Source: Pseudomonadota bacterium (GTDB lineage: Bacteria > Pseudomonadota > Gammaproteobacteria > Competibacterales > Competibacteraceae). Taken from it: a stretch of DNA of 14,345 bases. The notes below the pieces were generated by a model. It saw nothing but the letters and a program-made list of their open reading frames with translations, had not been told where the DNA came from and searched no databases. The stretch covers positions 1 to 14,345 of the forward strand of contig JAGTSD010000007.1 in assembly GCA_018262135.1 (NCBI GenBank), read 5' to 3'. Positions 7,250-14,344 of the stretch are shown here, one piece after another. The translations under genes and the position numbers were made by a program. Every line of letters starts with the position of its first letter. Position 1 is the stretch's first letter.

Positions 7250-8224
7250 TCATGCGGGCTCTGGTATTCGTTGCAACGCCTCTTCCAGCACCTCCACGCT
7301 CGCGCCGTGCCGATGCGCATATTCGCTGAGATGCCGCCGCCAGGCCCGCGCGCCTGGAATGCCCTGAAACAGGCCCAGCACAGGCCGGGTCATACAGTGC
7401 AGGGGCGTTCCCGACTGTAATTGCATTTCGACATAGGGCATGAACGCCCGGATGACCTGATGGCGGCTCGGCGGCGCGCTGGAACCGAAAAACCGTCGGT
7501 CCACTTGGGCCAAAAGGTAAGGATTTTCGTAAGCGGCGCGACCGATCATCACCCCGTCTACTTGCCGCAACTGATCCGCGACCTGATCGAGGTCGGTCAG
7601 TCCGCCGTTGAGAATGATCGTCAGGTTGGGAAAATCCCGCTTGAGCTGGTGAACTACCTCGTAGCGCAGGGGCGGGATTTCCCGGTTTTCCTTCGGACTC
7701 AACCCGCTTAGCCAGGCCTTGCGGGCGTGAACGATGAAGACCTCGCAACCACCTGCTGCGACCCGGCCAATGAAATCCGCCAGTTCCGTGTAGGAATCGC
7801 GGTCGTCAATGCCGATGCGGGTTTTGACCGTGACCGGCAAAGCCACGGCTGCCCGCATTGCCCCCACGCAGTCAGCCACCAAATCCGGTTCTGCCATCAG
7901 GCAGGCACCGAACCGGCCCGACTGGACCCGGTCACTGGGGCAACCGACGTTCAGGTTGACCTCATCGTAACCAAAGTCGGCGGCGGCGCGGGCGCAGCGG
8001 GCCAGTTCGCCGGGATCGCTGCCGCCCAGTTGCAGCGCCAGCGGATGCTCGGCGGGATCGTAGGCCAGCAGCCGTTCCCGATCCCCGCGCAGCACCGCGC
8101 CGGTGGTGACCATCTCCGTGTACAGGAGGGTATGCCGGCTCAGCAGACGGAGAAAATACCGGAAGTGCTGATCCGTATAGTCCAGCATCGGGGCGACGGC
8201 GAGCCGGCGGTCGAGATAGGTCAT
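7250..8224 (-). CDS. dusA: tRNA-dihydrouridine synthase, DusA type (U20/U20a)
   Basis: This FMN enzyme reduces uridines in the tRNA D-loop to dihydrouridine using NADPH. The 324-residue product is near the roughly 330 of E. coli DusA. It has the N-terminal APMLDYTD flavin-binding start (11-18), NVGCPSDRVQSGRFGACLM with catalytic Cys95, the KTRIG segment with Lys133, the HARKAWLSGLSPKENR segment (165-180), and NGG/GRAAYENP phosphate-binding motifs in the barrel. The SGLSPKENR segment distinguishes DusA from DusB and DusC. The ATG shares one nucleotide with the upstream hydrolase stop (TGATG) and has no ribosome binding site of its own, so it is probably translated by coupling. The helical C-terminal tRNA-binding domain ends normally. 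Confidence 0.96.
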   Translation of the reverse strand: MTYLDRRLAVAPMLDYTDQHFRYFLRLLSRHTLLYTEMVTTGAVLRGDRERLLAYDPAEHPLALQLGGSDPGELARCARAAADFGYDEVNLNVGCPSDRVQSGRFGACLMAEPDLVADCVGAMRAAVALPVTVKTRIGIDDRDSYTELADFIGRVAAGGCEVFIVHARKAWLSGLSPKENREIPPLRYEVVHQLKRDFPNLTIILNGGLTDLDQVADQLRQVDGVMIGRAAYENPYLLAQVDRRFFGSSAPPSRHQVIRAFMPYVEMQLQSGTPLHCMTRPVLGLFQGIPGARAWRRHLSEYAHRHGASVEVLEEALQRIPEPA

Positions 8225-9012
8225 CAGGGTTTGGCGAACAACTCGGCGAAGAATTGCCGCATCGCCGCCCAGGAGCGGGCATCGGCGGCGGCGTTATAGG
8301 CGACGCCCCTGCTGTTGTCGCTGCCATGGGCGGGATTGGTGAAGCCATGCACCGCACCGCCGTAGGCGATCAACTGCCAGTCCACGCCAGCCGCGCGCAT
8401 TTCCTGCTCGAATGCCGCGACCTGTTCGGGAGGTACGTTGGGATCGTCAGCCCCGTGCAGCACCAGCACCTTGGCCCGGATATTCTTGGCATCCTGGGGC
8501 GCGGGCGTATCGAGACTGCCGTGGAAACTAACCACACCCGCCAGATCGGCGCCGCTCCGGGCCAGTTCCAGCACGGCGGTGCCGCCGAAGCAGTAACCGA
8601 TGGCAGCGATCTTATCGCCCGCCACACCCGGCTGGGCTTTCAACGTCGCCAGGCTGGCGGCGGTCCGCGACCGCAATAGCCCCCGATCATTCTTATACAA
8701 ACTGGATAGCGCCCTGGCTTCCTTGGCGTCGGCGGCGATCTTGCCGTCGCCGTAAATGTCGGCGGCGAACGCCACGTAGCCCAGTTCCGCCAACTGGTCG
8801 GCGCGGCGCTTGGCGTAGTCGTCCAATCCCTTCCATTCATGCACGACCAGCACGCCCGGCAGCGGTCCCTTGGCATCCTTGGGGGTGGCCAGATAACCGA
8901 CCAGCCGGGTATCGCCCTGCCGGTATTCAACGGCCTTGGTTTCGATAGCGGCCAGAACCAGGGCGGGCGTCAGTCCACCCAACAGCAGCAATAGCAACGC
9001 GCGTAGCATCAT
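8224..9012 (-). CDS. Exported dienelactone-hydrolase-family protein
   Basis: An alpha/beta hydrolase of 262 residues. Residues 1-22 are a signal peptide: a leucine-rich stretch, then probable cleavage after ALVLAA, so the mature enzyme is likely periplasmic. The dienelactone-hydrolase signature is present: HEWKG with Glu59, GYCFGG with nucleophile Cys141 (139-144), HGADDPNVP with Asp190, and AVHGF with His222. The triad is thus Cys-Asp-His, as in carboxymethylenebutenolidase. GGAGG at 9018-9022 sits 5 and 8 nt before two adjacent ATG codons (9012 and 9009); either may start. The frame is open to an ATG at 9066, but that would add 18 non-signal residues and ignore the ribosome binding site. 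Its stop overlaps dusA by one nucleotide. No chlorocatechol-pathway genes are nearby, so the substrate is unknown. Confidence 0.88.
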   Translation of the reverse strand: MMLRALLLLLLGGLTPALVLAAIETKAVEYRQGDTRLVGYLATPKDAKGPLPGVLVVHEWKGLDDYAKRRADQLAELGYVAFAADIYGDGKIAADAKEARALSSLYKNDRGLLRSRTAASLATLKAQPGVAGDKIAAIGYCFGGTAVLELARSGADLAGVVSFHGSLDTPAPQDAKNIRAKVLVLHGADDPNVPPEQVAAFEQEMRAAGVDWQLIAYGGAVHGFTNPAHGSDNSRGVAYNAAADARSWAAMRQFFAELFAKP

Positions 9013-9017
9013 TGGAA

Positions 9018-9022
9018 CCTCC
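9018..9022 (-). promoter_or_regulatory. Ribosome binding site deciding the start of the exported hydrolase
   Basis: The reverse strand reads GGAGG here, 5 nt before the ATG at 9012 and 8 nt before the ATG at 9009. This places the start directly before the signal peptide rather than at the upstream in-frame ATG at 9066. Confidence 0.7.
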
Positions 9023-9084
9023 GATGGTGAATAACCGAGAGTTGGAGTCGGCCGATGGGGTGACAAGTTCCCACCATGACGCGT

Positions 9085-10101
9085 TCAGCGCAGGGCTTCC
9101 ACCGCTTCCCGGATCAATTCGGGGCCGCGATAGATAAAACCGGTATACAACTGGACCAGGCTGGCGCCGGCTGCGATCTTGGCGGTGGCGTCGGCCCCGT
9201 TCAGGATGCCGCCGACGGCGATGATCGGCAGCTTGCCTCCCAGAATCTCATGCAGTTGCTTGACAACGGCAGTGGAGCGGGCCAGCAGCGGCGCGCCGCT
9301 TAGACCACCGGCTTCTCCGGCGTGAGGCAAGCCCTCCGCACCAACGCGGGAAAATGTGGTGTTGGTAGCGATGACGGCATCCAGTTCGTATCGGATCAAC
9401 GCCTGGCCCACGGTCGGCAGATCGGCGTCGGCGATATCCGGGGCGATCTTGATCGCCAGCGGGACGTAGCGCCCGTGTTCGGCCGCCAGCCGGGCCTGCT
9501 CCGTCTTCAGAACGTCCAGCAACCGTTCCAACGTCGCGCCGTATTGCAGGTCGCGCAGCCCCGGGGTGTTCGGCGAGGAGATGTTGACGGCGATGTAGCT
9601 GGCCCAGGGATAGACCTTCCGCAGTCCCAGCAGGTAGTCATCGGCGGCGCGCCCCACCGGCGTATCAGCATTTTTGCCAATGTTGATACCCAGCACGCCC
9701 TGGTCGCCGGTGTGGCGCACCTGCTCCACCAGCCGATCCACACCCTGATTGTTGAAACCCATCCGGTTGATCAGCGCCCGGGCGCGCGGCAGGCGGAACA
9801 TGCGCGGCTTGGGGTTGCCGGGCTGCGGGCGCGGGGTGACGGTGCCAACCTCGACAAAGCCGAATCCCAGAGCCCGCCAGACGGGAATGCACTCCCCATC
9901 CTTGTCCAGCCCCGCCGCCAGGCCCACCGGATTGGGAAAATCAATCCCCATGACCCGGCGCGGCGCGGCGGGGATGCCGGGTGCGGCGATTCGCGCCAGC
10001 GCGCTGGCCCCTGGCAGGCGCAGTAGCATCCGGGTCCAGTCATGAGCGGTCTCGGGGTCGAGTTGGAACAGAAATGTACGTAGTAGCGGGTAGTAGTCCA
10101 T
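9085..10101 (-). CDS. pyrD: Dihydroorotate dehydrogenase (quinone), class 2
   Basis: It oxidises dihydroorotate to orotate in pyrimidine synthesis and passes electrons to membrane quinone via FMN. The 338-residue product matches class 2 enzymes (E. coli 336). The N-terminal segment [20 protein letters not shown] is the membrane-associating helix pair specific to class 2. [14 protein letters not shown] (57-70) and [21 protein letters not shown] (100-120, two stretches) form the flavin and substrate site. [14 protein letters not shown] begins at 173, with catalytic base Ser175 as in E. coli numbering; class 1 enzymes have Cys there. VGG and YTGFIYRGP near the C-terminus bind the FMN phosphate. 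No strong ribosome binding site precedes the ATG. A GAGATCTC palindrome (10104-10111) and a run of seven A on the coding strand lie just upstream. The next gene follows after 72 bp. Confidence 0.97.
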   Translation of the reverse strand: MDYYPLLRTFLFQLDPETAHDWTRMLLRLPGASALARIAAPGIPAAPRRVMGIDFPNPVGLAAGLDKDGECIPVWRALGFGFVEVGTVTPRPQPGNPKPRMFRLPRARALINRMGFNNQGVDRLVEQVRHTGDQGVLGINIGKNADTPVGRAADDYLLGLRKVYPWASYIAVNISSPNTPGLRDLQYGATLERLLDVLKTEQARLAAEHGRYVPLAIKIAPDIADADLPTVGQALIRYELDAVIATNTTFSRVGAEGLPHAGEAGGLSGAPLLARSTAVVKQLHEILGGKLPIIAVGGILNGADATAKIAAGASLVQLYTGFIYRGPELIREAVEALR

Positions 10102-10148
10102 AAGAGATCTCGAATTTTTTTAGGGAAATAGTTGGATTAGCATCGTAG

Positions 10149-10176
10149 TTGAATAGTGACAGTCGGCTACTATTCT
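10149..10176 (+). promoter_or_regulatory. Dyad operator candidate overlapping a weak sigma70-like promoter
   Basis: GAATAGT (10151-10157) and ACTATTC (10169-10175) are perfect inverted 7-mers around 11 bp, about one helical turn and a half centre to centre, as expected for a dimeric repressor or activator. Overlapping it on the forward strand are TTGAAT (10149-10154) and TATTCT (10171-10176), each four of six to consensus and 16 nt apart. If used, the transcript would have a leader of about 300 nt before the regulator ATG. The site could equally act on pyrD, whose start is about 50 bp away. Confidence 0.3.
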
Positions 10177-10470
10177 GATAGCATGACTCTTAAGCTTGCC
10201 ATGTATAGAATTTAACGTGCTTTGGATGATGACAAAAGCCAAGGTTCAATCATTAAAAATGTCACTCGGGGTAGTAAACTGGTGACCAGGAAAATCACCT
10301 GTTCGACATGGCAGGTAACTCAGGACAGCGACAGTCGGATCGAGATTCACTGATCGAGGGGTCGGCGCCGCAAGTGATTGCAAGGCCCGAGTGTCCATGC
10401 CTTCACGCATAACCCTTAACTCCTGGAACCGCGGGGCCTCGCAGCCTGGGCGGATAAGTTAATTGGCCGT

Positions 10471-10474
10471 AGGT
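10471..10474 (+). promoter_or_regulatory. Ribosome binding site of the VpsR-like regulator
   Basis: AGGT lies 8 nt before the ATG at 10483. It supports that start, which also gives a receiver-like first beta strand (RKLLVLS) directly after the methionine. Confidence 0.5.
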
Positions 10475-10482
10475 AAAGAACA

Positions 10483-11826
10483 ATGCGCAAGCTATTGGTT
10501 TTAAGTAGTGCTGCTGTCGAGGATGAGGTCATCCAGAAAATCTCCGCGGCGGATTGGGAGGTCTACTCGGCTCAGGACCCAAGTCAGGCCCGGGTCCTGT
10601 TGACCGAACAATCGTTCCGGGTCGGTTTGGCGTTGCTGTTTAGTTGCGAGCCGGAACGGTCCATCCAGTGGGTCATCGACCTGATGCTGTCCCGCCGGAA
10701 GATGCAGTGGGTCATTGCGCTACCCCGGCCCTGCGTGGAGCGCAAGTCGCTGTCTAATCTTATCGCTGAATGGTGCTACGATTATCACACGCTGCCCATC
10801 GATACCCAACGTCTGGTAGTCACGCTGGGCCATGCCTACGGTATGGCCGAACTGACCGAAACCCATCTGCGCCAACAGCGCGAGGCTGAGGCCCAATATG
10901 GTCTGATCGGCAACAGCCCGGCGATGCAAACCCTGTTTCGGGGTATTCAGAAGGCGGCTGAAGTGGATGTGCCTGTTCTGATCACTGGCGAGATTGGCAC
11001 TGGCAAGGAACTGGTGGCGCGGGTGATTCATGAAAACTCCTCCCGGGCGGCGGCGCCGTTTATGGCGGTCAATTGCGAAGCGTTGACCTCCGATCTCATT
11101 CAGTCCGAACTGTTCGGGCATGAGAAGGGCGCGTTTGCGGGCGCCAGCGAACGCCGGATCGGTCAGGTCGAGGCAGCCACCGGCGGGACCTTGTTCCTGG
11201 ATGAAGTCGTCAGTCTCGGACTGGAAGCACAGGCGAACCTGCTGCGCTTCCTGGAAGAAAAAAAGATTCGGCGGCTGGGCGGCTCCAAACCCATTCCCGC
11301 CAACGTCCGGGTGATCGCCGCCACTCACACCAGCATCGAGCAGGCGATACGCGAAGGCCGGTTCCGCGAAGATCTGTTTTATCGTCTCAACGTCCTGCAT
11401 CTGCGGGCGCCTACGCTGCGCGAGCGCCGGGGCGACGTGGAATTGCTGGCCCGTTACTTCTTCAACAAGTTTTCCGCCGAGGTCAAAACGGTCGCCAAGG
11501 GCTTCAATCGGGACGCGCTGGAAGTCATCAATCGCTATGACTGGCCGGGCAACGTCCGCGAGCTGATGAACCGGGTGCGCCGTGCGGTCCTGTTGAGCGA
11601 GGGACCCTATATTTCGCCTGCCGACCTGGAACTGGAACGGCGCTCGCTGGGACGGGGCTTCGTCACCCTCGACGAGGCGCGGATGGCGGCCGACCGTGAG
11701 GTCATTCAGGCTACCCTGCTGCGCACCCGCTTCAATATCGCCCGCGCCGCCCAGGAACTGAGCGTTTCGCGCATGACCCTGTATCGGTTGATGGAAAAGT
11801 ACGACATCCGGCGCGATAATCTTTGA
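10483..11826 (+). CDS. VpsR-like transcriptional regulator: degenerate receiver, AAA+ domain, Fis-type HTH
   Basis: A 447-residue NtrC-family architecture, cytoplasmic. Residues 1-125 resemble a receiver but lack the phosphoacceptor: the expected beta-3 aspartate position reads ALLFSCEPERS, and the usual Lys-Pro reads TLPIDTQR. The segment WCYDYHTLPID...LGHAYGMAEL resembles Vibrio cholerae VpsR as I remember it. The AAA+ domain (about 138-385) has Walker A GEIGTGKE (169-176), Walker B GGTLFLDE (234-241), an arginine-finger region FREDLFYRLNV (294-304) and WPGNVREL (354-361). The sigma54-contact loop is GAFAGA (216-221) instead of GAFTGA. Residues 418-440 are the Fis-type helix-turn-helix. VpsR binds cyclic di-GMP, switches on exopolysaccharide genes and works with sigma70 polymerase, so a similar role is inferred. 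A phosphorylation-independent sigma54 activator is the alternative. Confidence 0.85.
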   Translation: MRKLLVLSSAAVEDEVIQKISAADWEVYSAQDPSQARVLLTEQSFRVGLALLFSCEPERSIQWVIDLMLSRRKMQWVIALPRPCVERKSLSNLIAEWCYDYHTLPIDTQRLVVTLGHAYGMAELTETHLRQQREAEAQYGLIGNSPAMQTLFRGIQKAAEVDVPVLITGEIGTGKELVARVIHENSSRAAAPFMAVNCEALTSDLIQSELFGHEKGAFAGASERRIGQVEAATGGTLFLDEVVSLGLEAQANLLRFLEEKKIRRLGGSKPIPANVRVIAATHTSIEQAIREGRFREDLFYRLNVLHLRAPTLRERRGDVELLARYFFNKFSAEVKTVAKGFNRDALEVINRYDWPGNVRELMNRVRRAVLLSEGPYISPADLELERRSLGRGFVTLDEARMAADREVIQATLLRTRFNIARAAQELSVSRMTLYRLMEKYDIRRDNL

Positions 11827-11849
11827 GTGATTCGCCCCCGTTGGATCGG

Positions 11850-11871
11850 AACGCCGGCCCGCGCCGGCGTT
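11850..11871 (+). terminator. GC-rich hairpin between the regulator and uvrC
   Basis: AACGCCGGC (11850-11858) and GCCGGCGTT (11863-11871) form a perfect 9-bp stem with a CCGC tetraloop, 23 nt after the regulator stop and 47 nt before uvrC. The tail TTCGCGTTTC has only broken T-runs, so it may attenuate rather than end transcription into uvrC. Confidence 0.5.
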
Positions 11872-11918
11872 TCGCGTTTCAGGTTCCGGCCCACAGACGT
11901 GGGTAGTCCGGCGGATGC

Positions 11919-13736
11919 ATGGCAGCGCTTTTTGAGCCCCAGTCCTTTCTCAAAACTCTCGTCACCCTGCCCGGGGTTTACCGGATGCTGGACGAGCGTG
12001 GGGTGGTGCTTTACGTCGGCAAGGCCCGCAATCTGCGGCGGCGGGTGTCGAGTTATTTTCGGGAAAACCAGTCTTCCGCCAGGACGCGCAGCCTGGTCGC
12101 TCAAATTCAGGCCATCGAGGTTACGGTCACCCATACCGAAGCCGAGGCGCTGATTCTGGAAAGCCGGCTGATCAAGGAATTCCAGCCGCGCTACAATATC
12201 TTGCTGCGTGATGACAAGGGTTATCCCTACATCCACGTGGCTGATGGTGATTTTCCCCGTCTAACGCTGCATCGCGGCGCCAGGCGGGGTCCTGGACGTT
12301 ACTTCGGGCCGTATCCCCACGCCAACGCTGTTCGCGATACCTTGAACCTCCTCCAGAAAGTGTTCCGGTTGCGCTCGTGCGAGGACAGTTTTTTCCGTGC
12401 CCGGAGTCGGCCCTGCCTGCAATATCAGATCAAGCGCTGCACCGCGCCCTGCGTCGGTCTGATCGACCGCGAGGGTTATCAGCGCTACCTGAGCGATGCC
12501 GTCCTGTTTTTGGAAGGCCGGAGCGGGCAGGTCATCGAGGACCTGGCGCGGCGCATGGAAGCGGCGGCGGCGGCGCTGAAGTTCGAGGCGGCGGCAGTCT
12601 ACCGCGATCAGATCGCCGAATTGCGCCAGATCCAGCAGCGCCAGCACGTCGAGGGCGAGAGCGGCGATCTCGACGTGGTGGCCGCGGTCGCGCGCGGCGG
12701 CGCGGCCTGCGTGCAGGTTTTTGTGTTTCGCGGCGGACGGTTGCTGGGCAACAAGGCGTTCTTTCCGCGCCTGCCCGAGGACGAGGACGCCGGTGCGGTG
12801 CTCGGCGCCTTTCTGGCTCAGTACTATCTGGACCGGGAGATTCCCGCCGAACTGCTGGTCAGCCACGAACTGGTGGATGCCGCGCTGCTGGCCCAGGCGT
12901 TCCAGGAGCGGGCCGGCCGGCGCATTGCCCTCGTCGCTCATCCGCGCGGCGAGCGCGCCCGCTGGCTGGACCTGGCCCGACGCAACGCCGAACATGCCCT
13001 GGCGGCGCACCTGTCCAGTCAGGCCGGGATGGGACAACGGCTGGAAGCGTTGCGGGACGCGCTGGGGTTGGAAGACGTCCCGAACCGGATGGAGTGTTTC
13101 GACATCAGCCATACCGGGGGCGAGGCCACAGTCGCGGCCTGCGTGGTATTTGGCGCGGAGGGGCCGATCAAGACCGACTATCGCCGCTACAATGTCGAAG
13201 GGATTGCGCCAGGCGACGACTATGCGGCCCTGCGCCAGGCGCTGACCCGGCGCTATACCCGGCTGCGGGAGGAAGAGGGCCGCCTGCCCGATGTGTTGTT
13301 CATCGACGGCGGCCAGGGGCAGTTGGCCCAGGCGCGCGAGGTTTTGGAAGAATTGCAAGTGGTGGGAGTGACGGCGGTCGGCGTCGCCAAGGGACCGGAG
13401 CGCAAGCCGGGGCTGGAAACGCTGTTCTTGTCCGGAGAAAATCGCCCCTTTATACTGCCCGCCGATTCAGCCGCCCTGCATCTGGTGCAGCAGATCCGCG
13501 ACGAGGCCCATCGGTTCGCCATCACCGGCCATCGCCAGCGCCGCGCCAAGGCCCGCGCGACCTCCGCACTCGAACGCATACCCGGCATTGGTCTCAAGCG
13601 CCGGCAAGCTTTGCTCCGCCAATTTGGCGGCCTGAAGCAGCTCGCGCGGGCCGGCGTCGAGGATATCGCTGGCGTGGAGGGCATCAGCGCCGAGCTGGCG
13701 CAACGGATTTATGACGCCTTTCATGGTGAAACCTGA
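11919..13736 (+). CDS. uvrC: Excinuclease ABC subunit C
   Basis: UvrC makes both incisions around DNA lesions after UvrA and UvrB load. The 605-residue product (E. coli 610) shows all expected parts. The GIY-YIG nuclease has GVY at 19-21, YVG at 32-34, Arg40 and the acidic ALILESRLIKEFQPRYN region with Glu81 (77-93). Four cysteines at 154, 166, 174 and 178 match the iron-sulfur-binding cluster reported for UvrC. A UVR motif that contacts UvrB lies around 201-236. The RNase-H-like 5' nuclease has Asp395 (FDISH), Asp463 (FIDGGQGQL) and His531 (DEAHRFA). The C-terminal double helix-hairpin-helix lies at about 554-600. An in-frame TAG at 11904 leaves the ATG at 11919 as the only plausible start; its ribosome binding site is weak (GGCGG, 4 nt away). 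pgsA follows after 15 nt, the common uvrC-pgsA arrangement. Confidence 0.98.
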   Translation: MAALFEPQSFLKTLVTLPGVYRMLDERGVVLYVGKARNLRRRVSSYFRENQSSARTRSLVAQIQAIEVTVTHTEAEALILESRLIKEFQPRYNILLRDDKGYPYIHVADGDFPRLTLHRGARRGPGRYFGPYPHANAVRDTLNLLQKVFRLRSCEDSFFRARSRPCLQYQIKRCTAPCVGLIDREGYQRYLSDAVLFLEGRSGQVIEDLARRMEAAAAALKFEAAAVYRDQIAELRQIQQRQHVEGESGDLDVVAAVARGGAACVQVFVFRGGRLLGNKAFFPRLPEDEDAGAVLGAFLAQYYLDREIPAELLVSHELVDAALLAQAFQERAGRRIALVAHPRGERARWLDLARRNAEHALAAHLSSQAGMGQRLEALRDALGLEDVPNRMECFDISHTGGEATVAACVVFGAEGPIKTDYRRYNVEGIAPGDDYAALRQALTRRYTRLREEEGRLPDVLFIDGGQGQLAQAREVLEELQVVGVTAVGVAKGPERKPGLETLFLSGENRPFILPADSAALHLVQQIRDEAHRFAITGHRQRRAKARATSALERIPGIGLKRRQALLRQFGGLKQLARAGVEDIAGVEGISAELAQRIYDAFHGET

Positions 13737-13751
13737 TCACCCGCCGAACTC

Positions 13752-14312
13752 ATGCAATTGAATCTGCCCACCCTGTTGACCCTGCTGCGCATCGCGTTGA
13801 TTCCGGTGTTCGTGGGCGTGTTCTTCCTGCCGTTGCGCGGCGCCAACGTGCTGTGCGCGGCGCTGTTTGGACTGGCGGCGCTCACCGACTGGCTGGATGG
13901 CTATCTGGCGCGACGGTTCGATCAGACCTCGGCCTTCGGCGCGTTTCTGGATCCGGTGGCGGACAAGCTGATGGTCGCGGCGGCGCTGGTGCTGCTGGTG
14001 CAGGCGATTCCCACCCCAGTGATGGCGGTGGCGGCGGTGATCATCATCGGTCGCGAGATGGCGATCTCGGCGCTGCGCGAGTGGATGGCGCAGATCGGCA
14101 ACCATGGCCGTGTGGCGGTGTCCATGGTGGGCAAGCTCAAAACCACCGCCCAGATGATCGCCATACTACTACTGCTGTACCGGGAGCCACTGGGCGGTTT
14201 CCCGACTCTGGACGTGGGGCTGGGGCTGTTGCTGGTTGCGGCGGCGCTGACGCTCTGGTCCATGCTGCACTATCTGTTGGCGGCGTGGCCGGCATTCGAG
14301 CGGAACGGGTAA
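13752..14312 (+). CDS. pgsA: CDP-diacylglycerol-glycerol-3-phosphate 3-phosphatidyltransferase
   Basis: It makes phosphatidylglycerophosphate, the committed precursor of phosphatidylglycerol and cardiolipin, in the inner membrane. The 186-residue product matches family length (E. coli 182). The CDP-alcohol phosphotransferase motif D-x2-D-G-x2-A-R-x8-G-x3-D-x3-D is complete: Asp46, Asp49, Gly50, Ala53, Arg54, Gly63, Asp67 and Asp71. Hydrophobic membrane helices are visible at about 8-25, 31-45, 73-103 and 129-142, plus a C-terminal one at about 154-175. The N-terminus LNLPTLLTLLRIALIPVF is typical of PgsA. The start lies 15 nt after the uvrC stop with no clear ribosome binding site, which suggests coupled translation. 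A strong outward promoter begins 5 nt after its stop. Confidence 0.97.
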   Translation: MQLNLPTLLTLLRIALIPVFVGVFFLPLRGANVLCAALFGLAALTDWLDGYLARRFDQTSAFGAFLDPVADKLMVAAALVLLVQAIPTPVMAVAAVIIIGREMAISALREWMAQIGNHGRVAVSMVGKLKTTAQMIAILLLLYREPLGGFPTLDVGLGLLLVAAALTLWSMLHYLLAAWPAFERNG

Positions 14313-14316
14313 AAGC

Positions 14317-14344
14317 TTGACGGATGGGTTTTTTACGTTAAAAT
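14317..14344 (+). promoter_or_regulatory. Strong sigma70-type promoter, probably for a stable RNA gene beyond the window
   Basis: TTGACG (14317-14322) and TAAAAT (14339-14344) are 16 nt apart, each one mismatch from consensus. The spacer is T-rich, unlike the surrounding GC-rich DNA. In E. coli uvrY-uvrC-pgsA is followed directly by tRNA genes (glyW-cysT-leuZ), so a tRNA operon is a reasonable expectation. The RNA gene itself is not in this window. Confidence 0.65.

Larger units (their letters stand above)
10102..10482. promoter_or_regulatory. Divergent intergenic region between pyrD and the VpsR-like regulator gene
   Basis: This 381-bp stretch has no credible gene and its left half is clearly AT-richer than the rest of the window. 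It must hold the promoters of pyrD (leftward) and of the regulator gene (rightward). Visible structure: the GAGATCTC palindrome at 10104-10111; a 7-bp dyad at 10151-10175; an 11-nt palindrome CTGGTGACCAG at 10279-10289; ACCTG/CAGGT at 10297-10316; and GATCGAG repeated at 10338-10344 and 10352-10358. I looked for cyclic-di-GMP riboswitch cores and a sigma54 GG-N10-GC promoter by eye and found no convincing match. Confidence 0.5.

Noticed and set aside
9013..9066. Upstream ATG start at 9066 for the exported hydrolase
   Set aside because: It would put 18 polar residues before the signal peptide and bury the GGAGG ribosome binding site.
10158..10338. 9-bp direct repeat GACAGTCGG at 10158-10166 and 10330-10338
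   Set aside because: A 9-bp match within a 380-bp region is not rare by chance, and there is no third copy or symmetric spacing.
10200..10482. Cyclic-di-GMP riboswitch or sigma54 promoter upstream of the regulator
   Set aside because: Looked for because the regulator is VpsR-like, but the conserved GEMM core segments and the GG-N10-GC spacing with flanking TGGC/TTGC were not found by eye.
12261..13714. Long reverse (365 residues) and forward (445 residues) frames overlapping uvrC
   Set aside because: Both are out-of-frame shadows of uvrC. They have Arg/Gly/Ala-rich composition and no recognisable domain, while the uvrC frame carries all catalytic residues.
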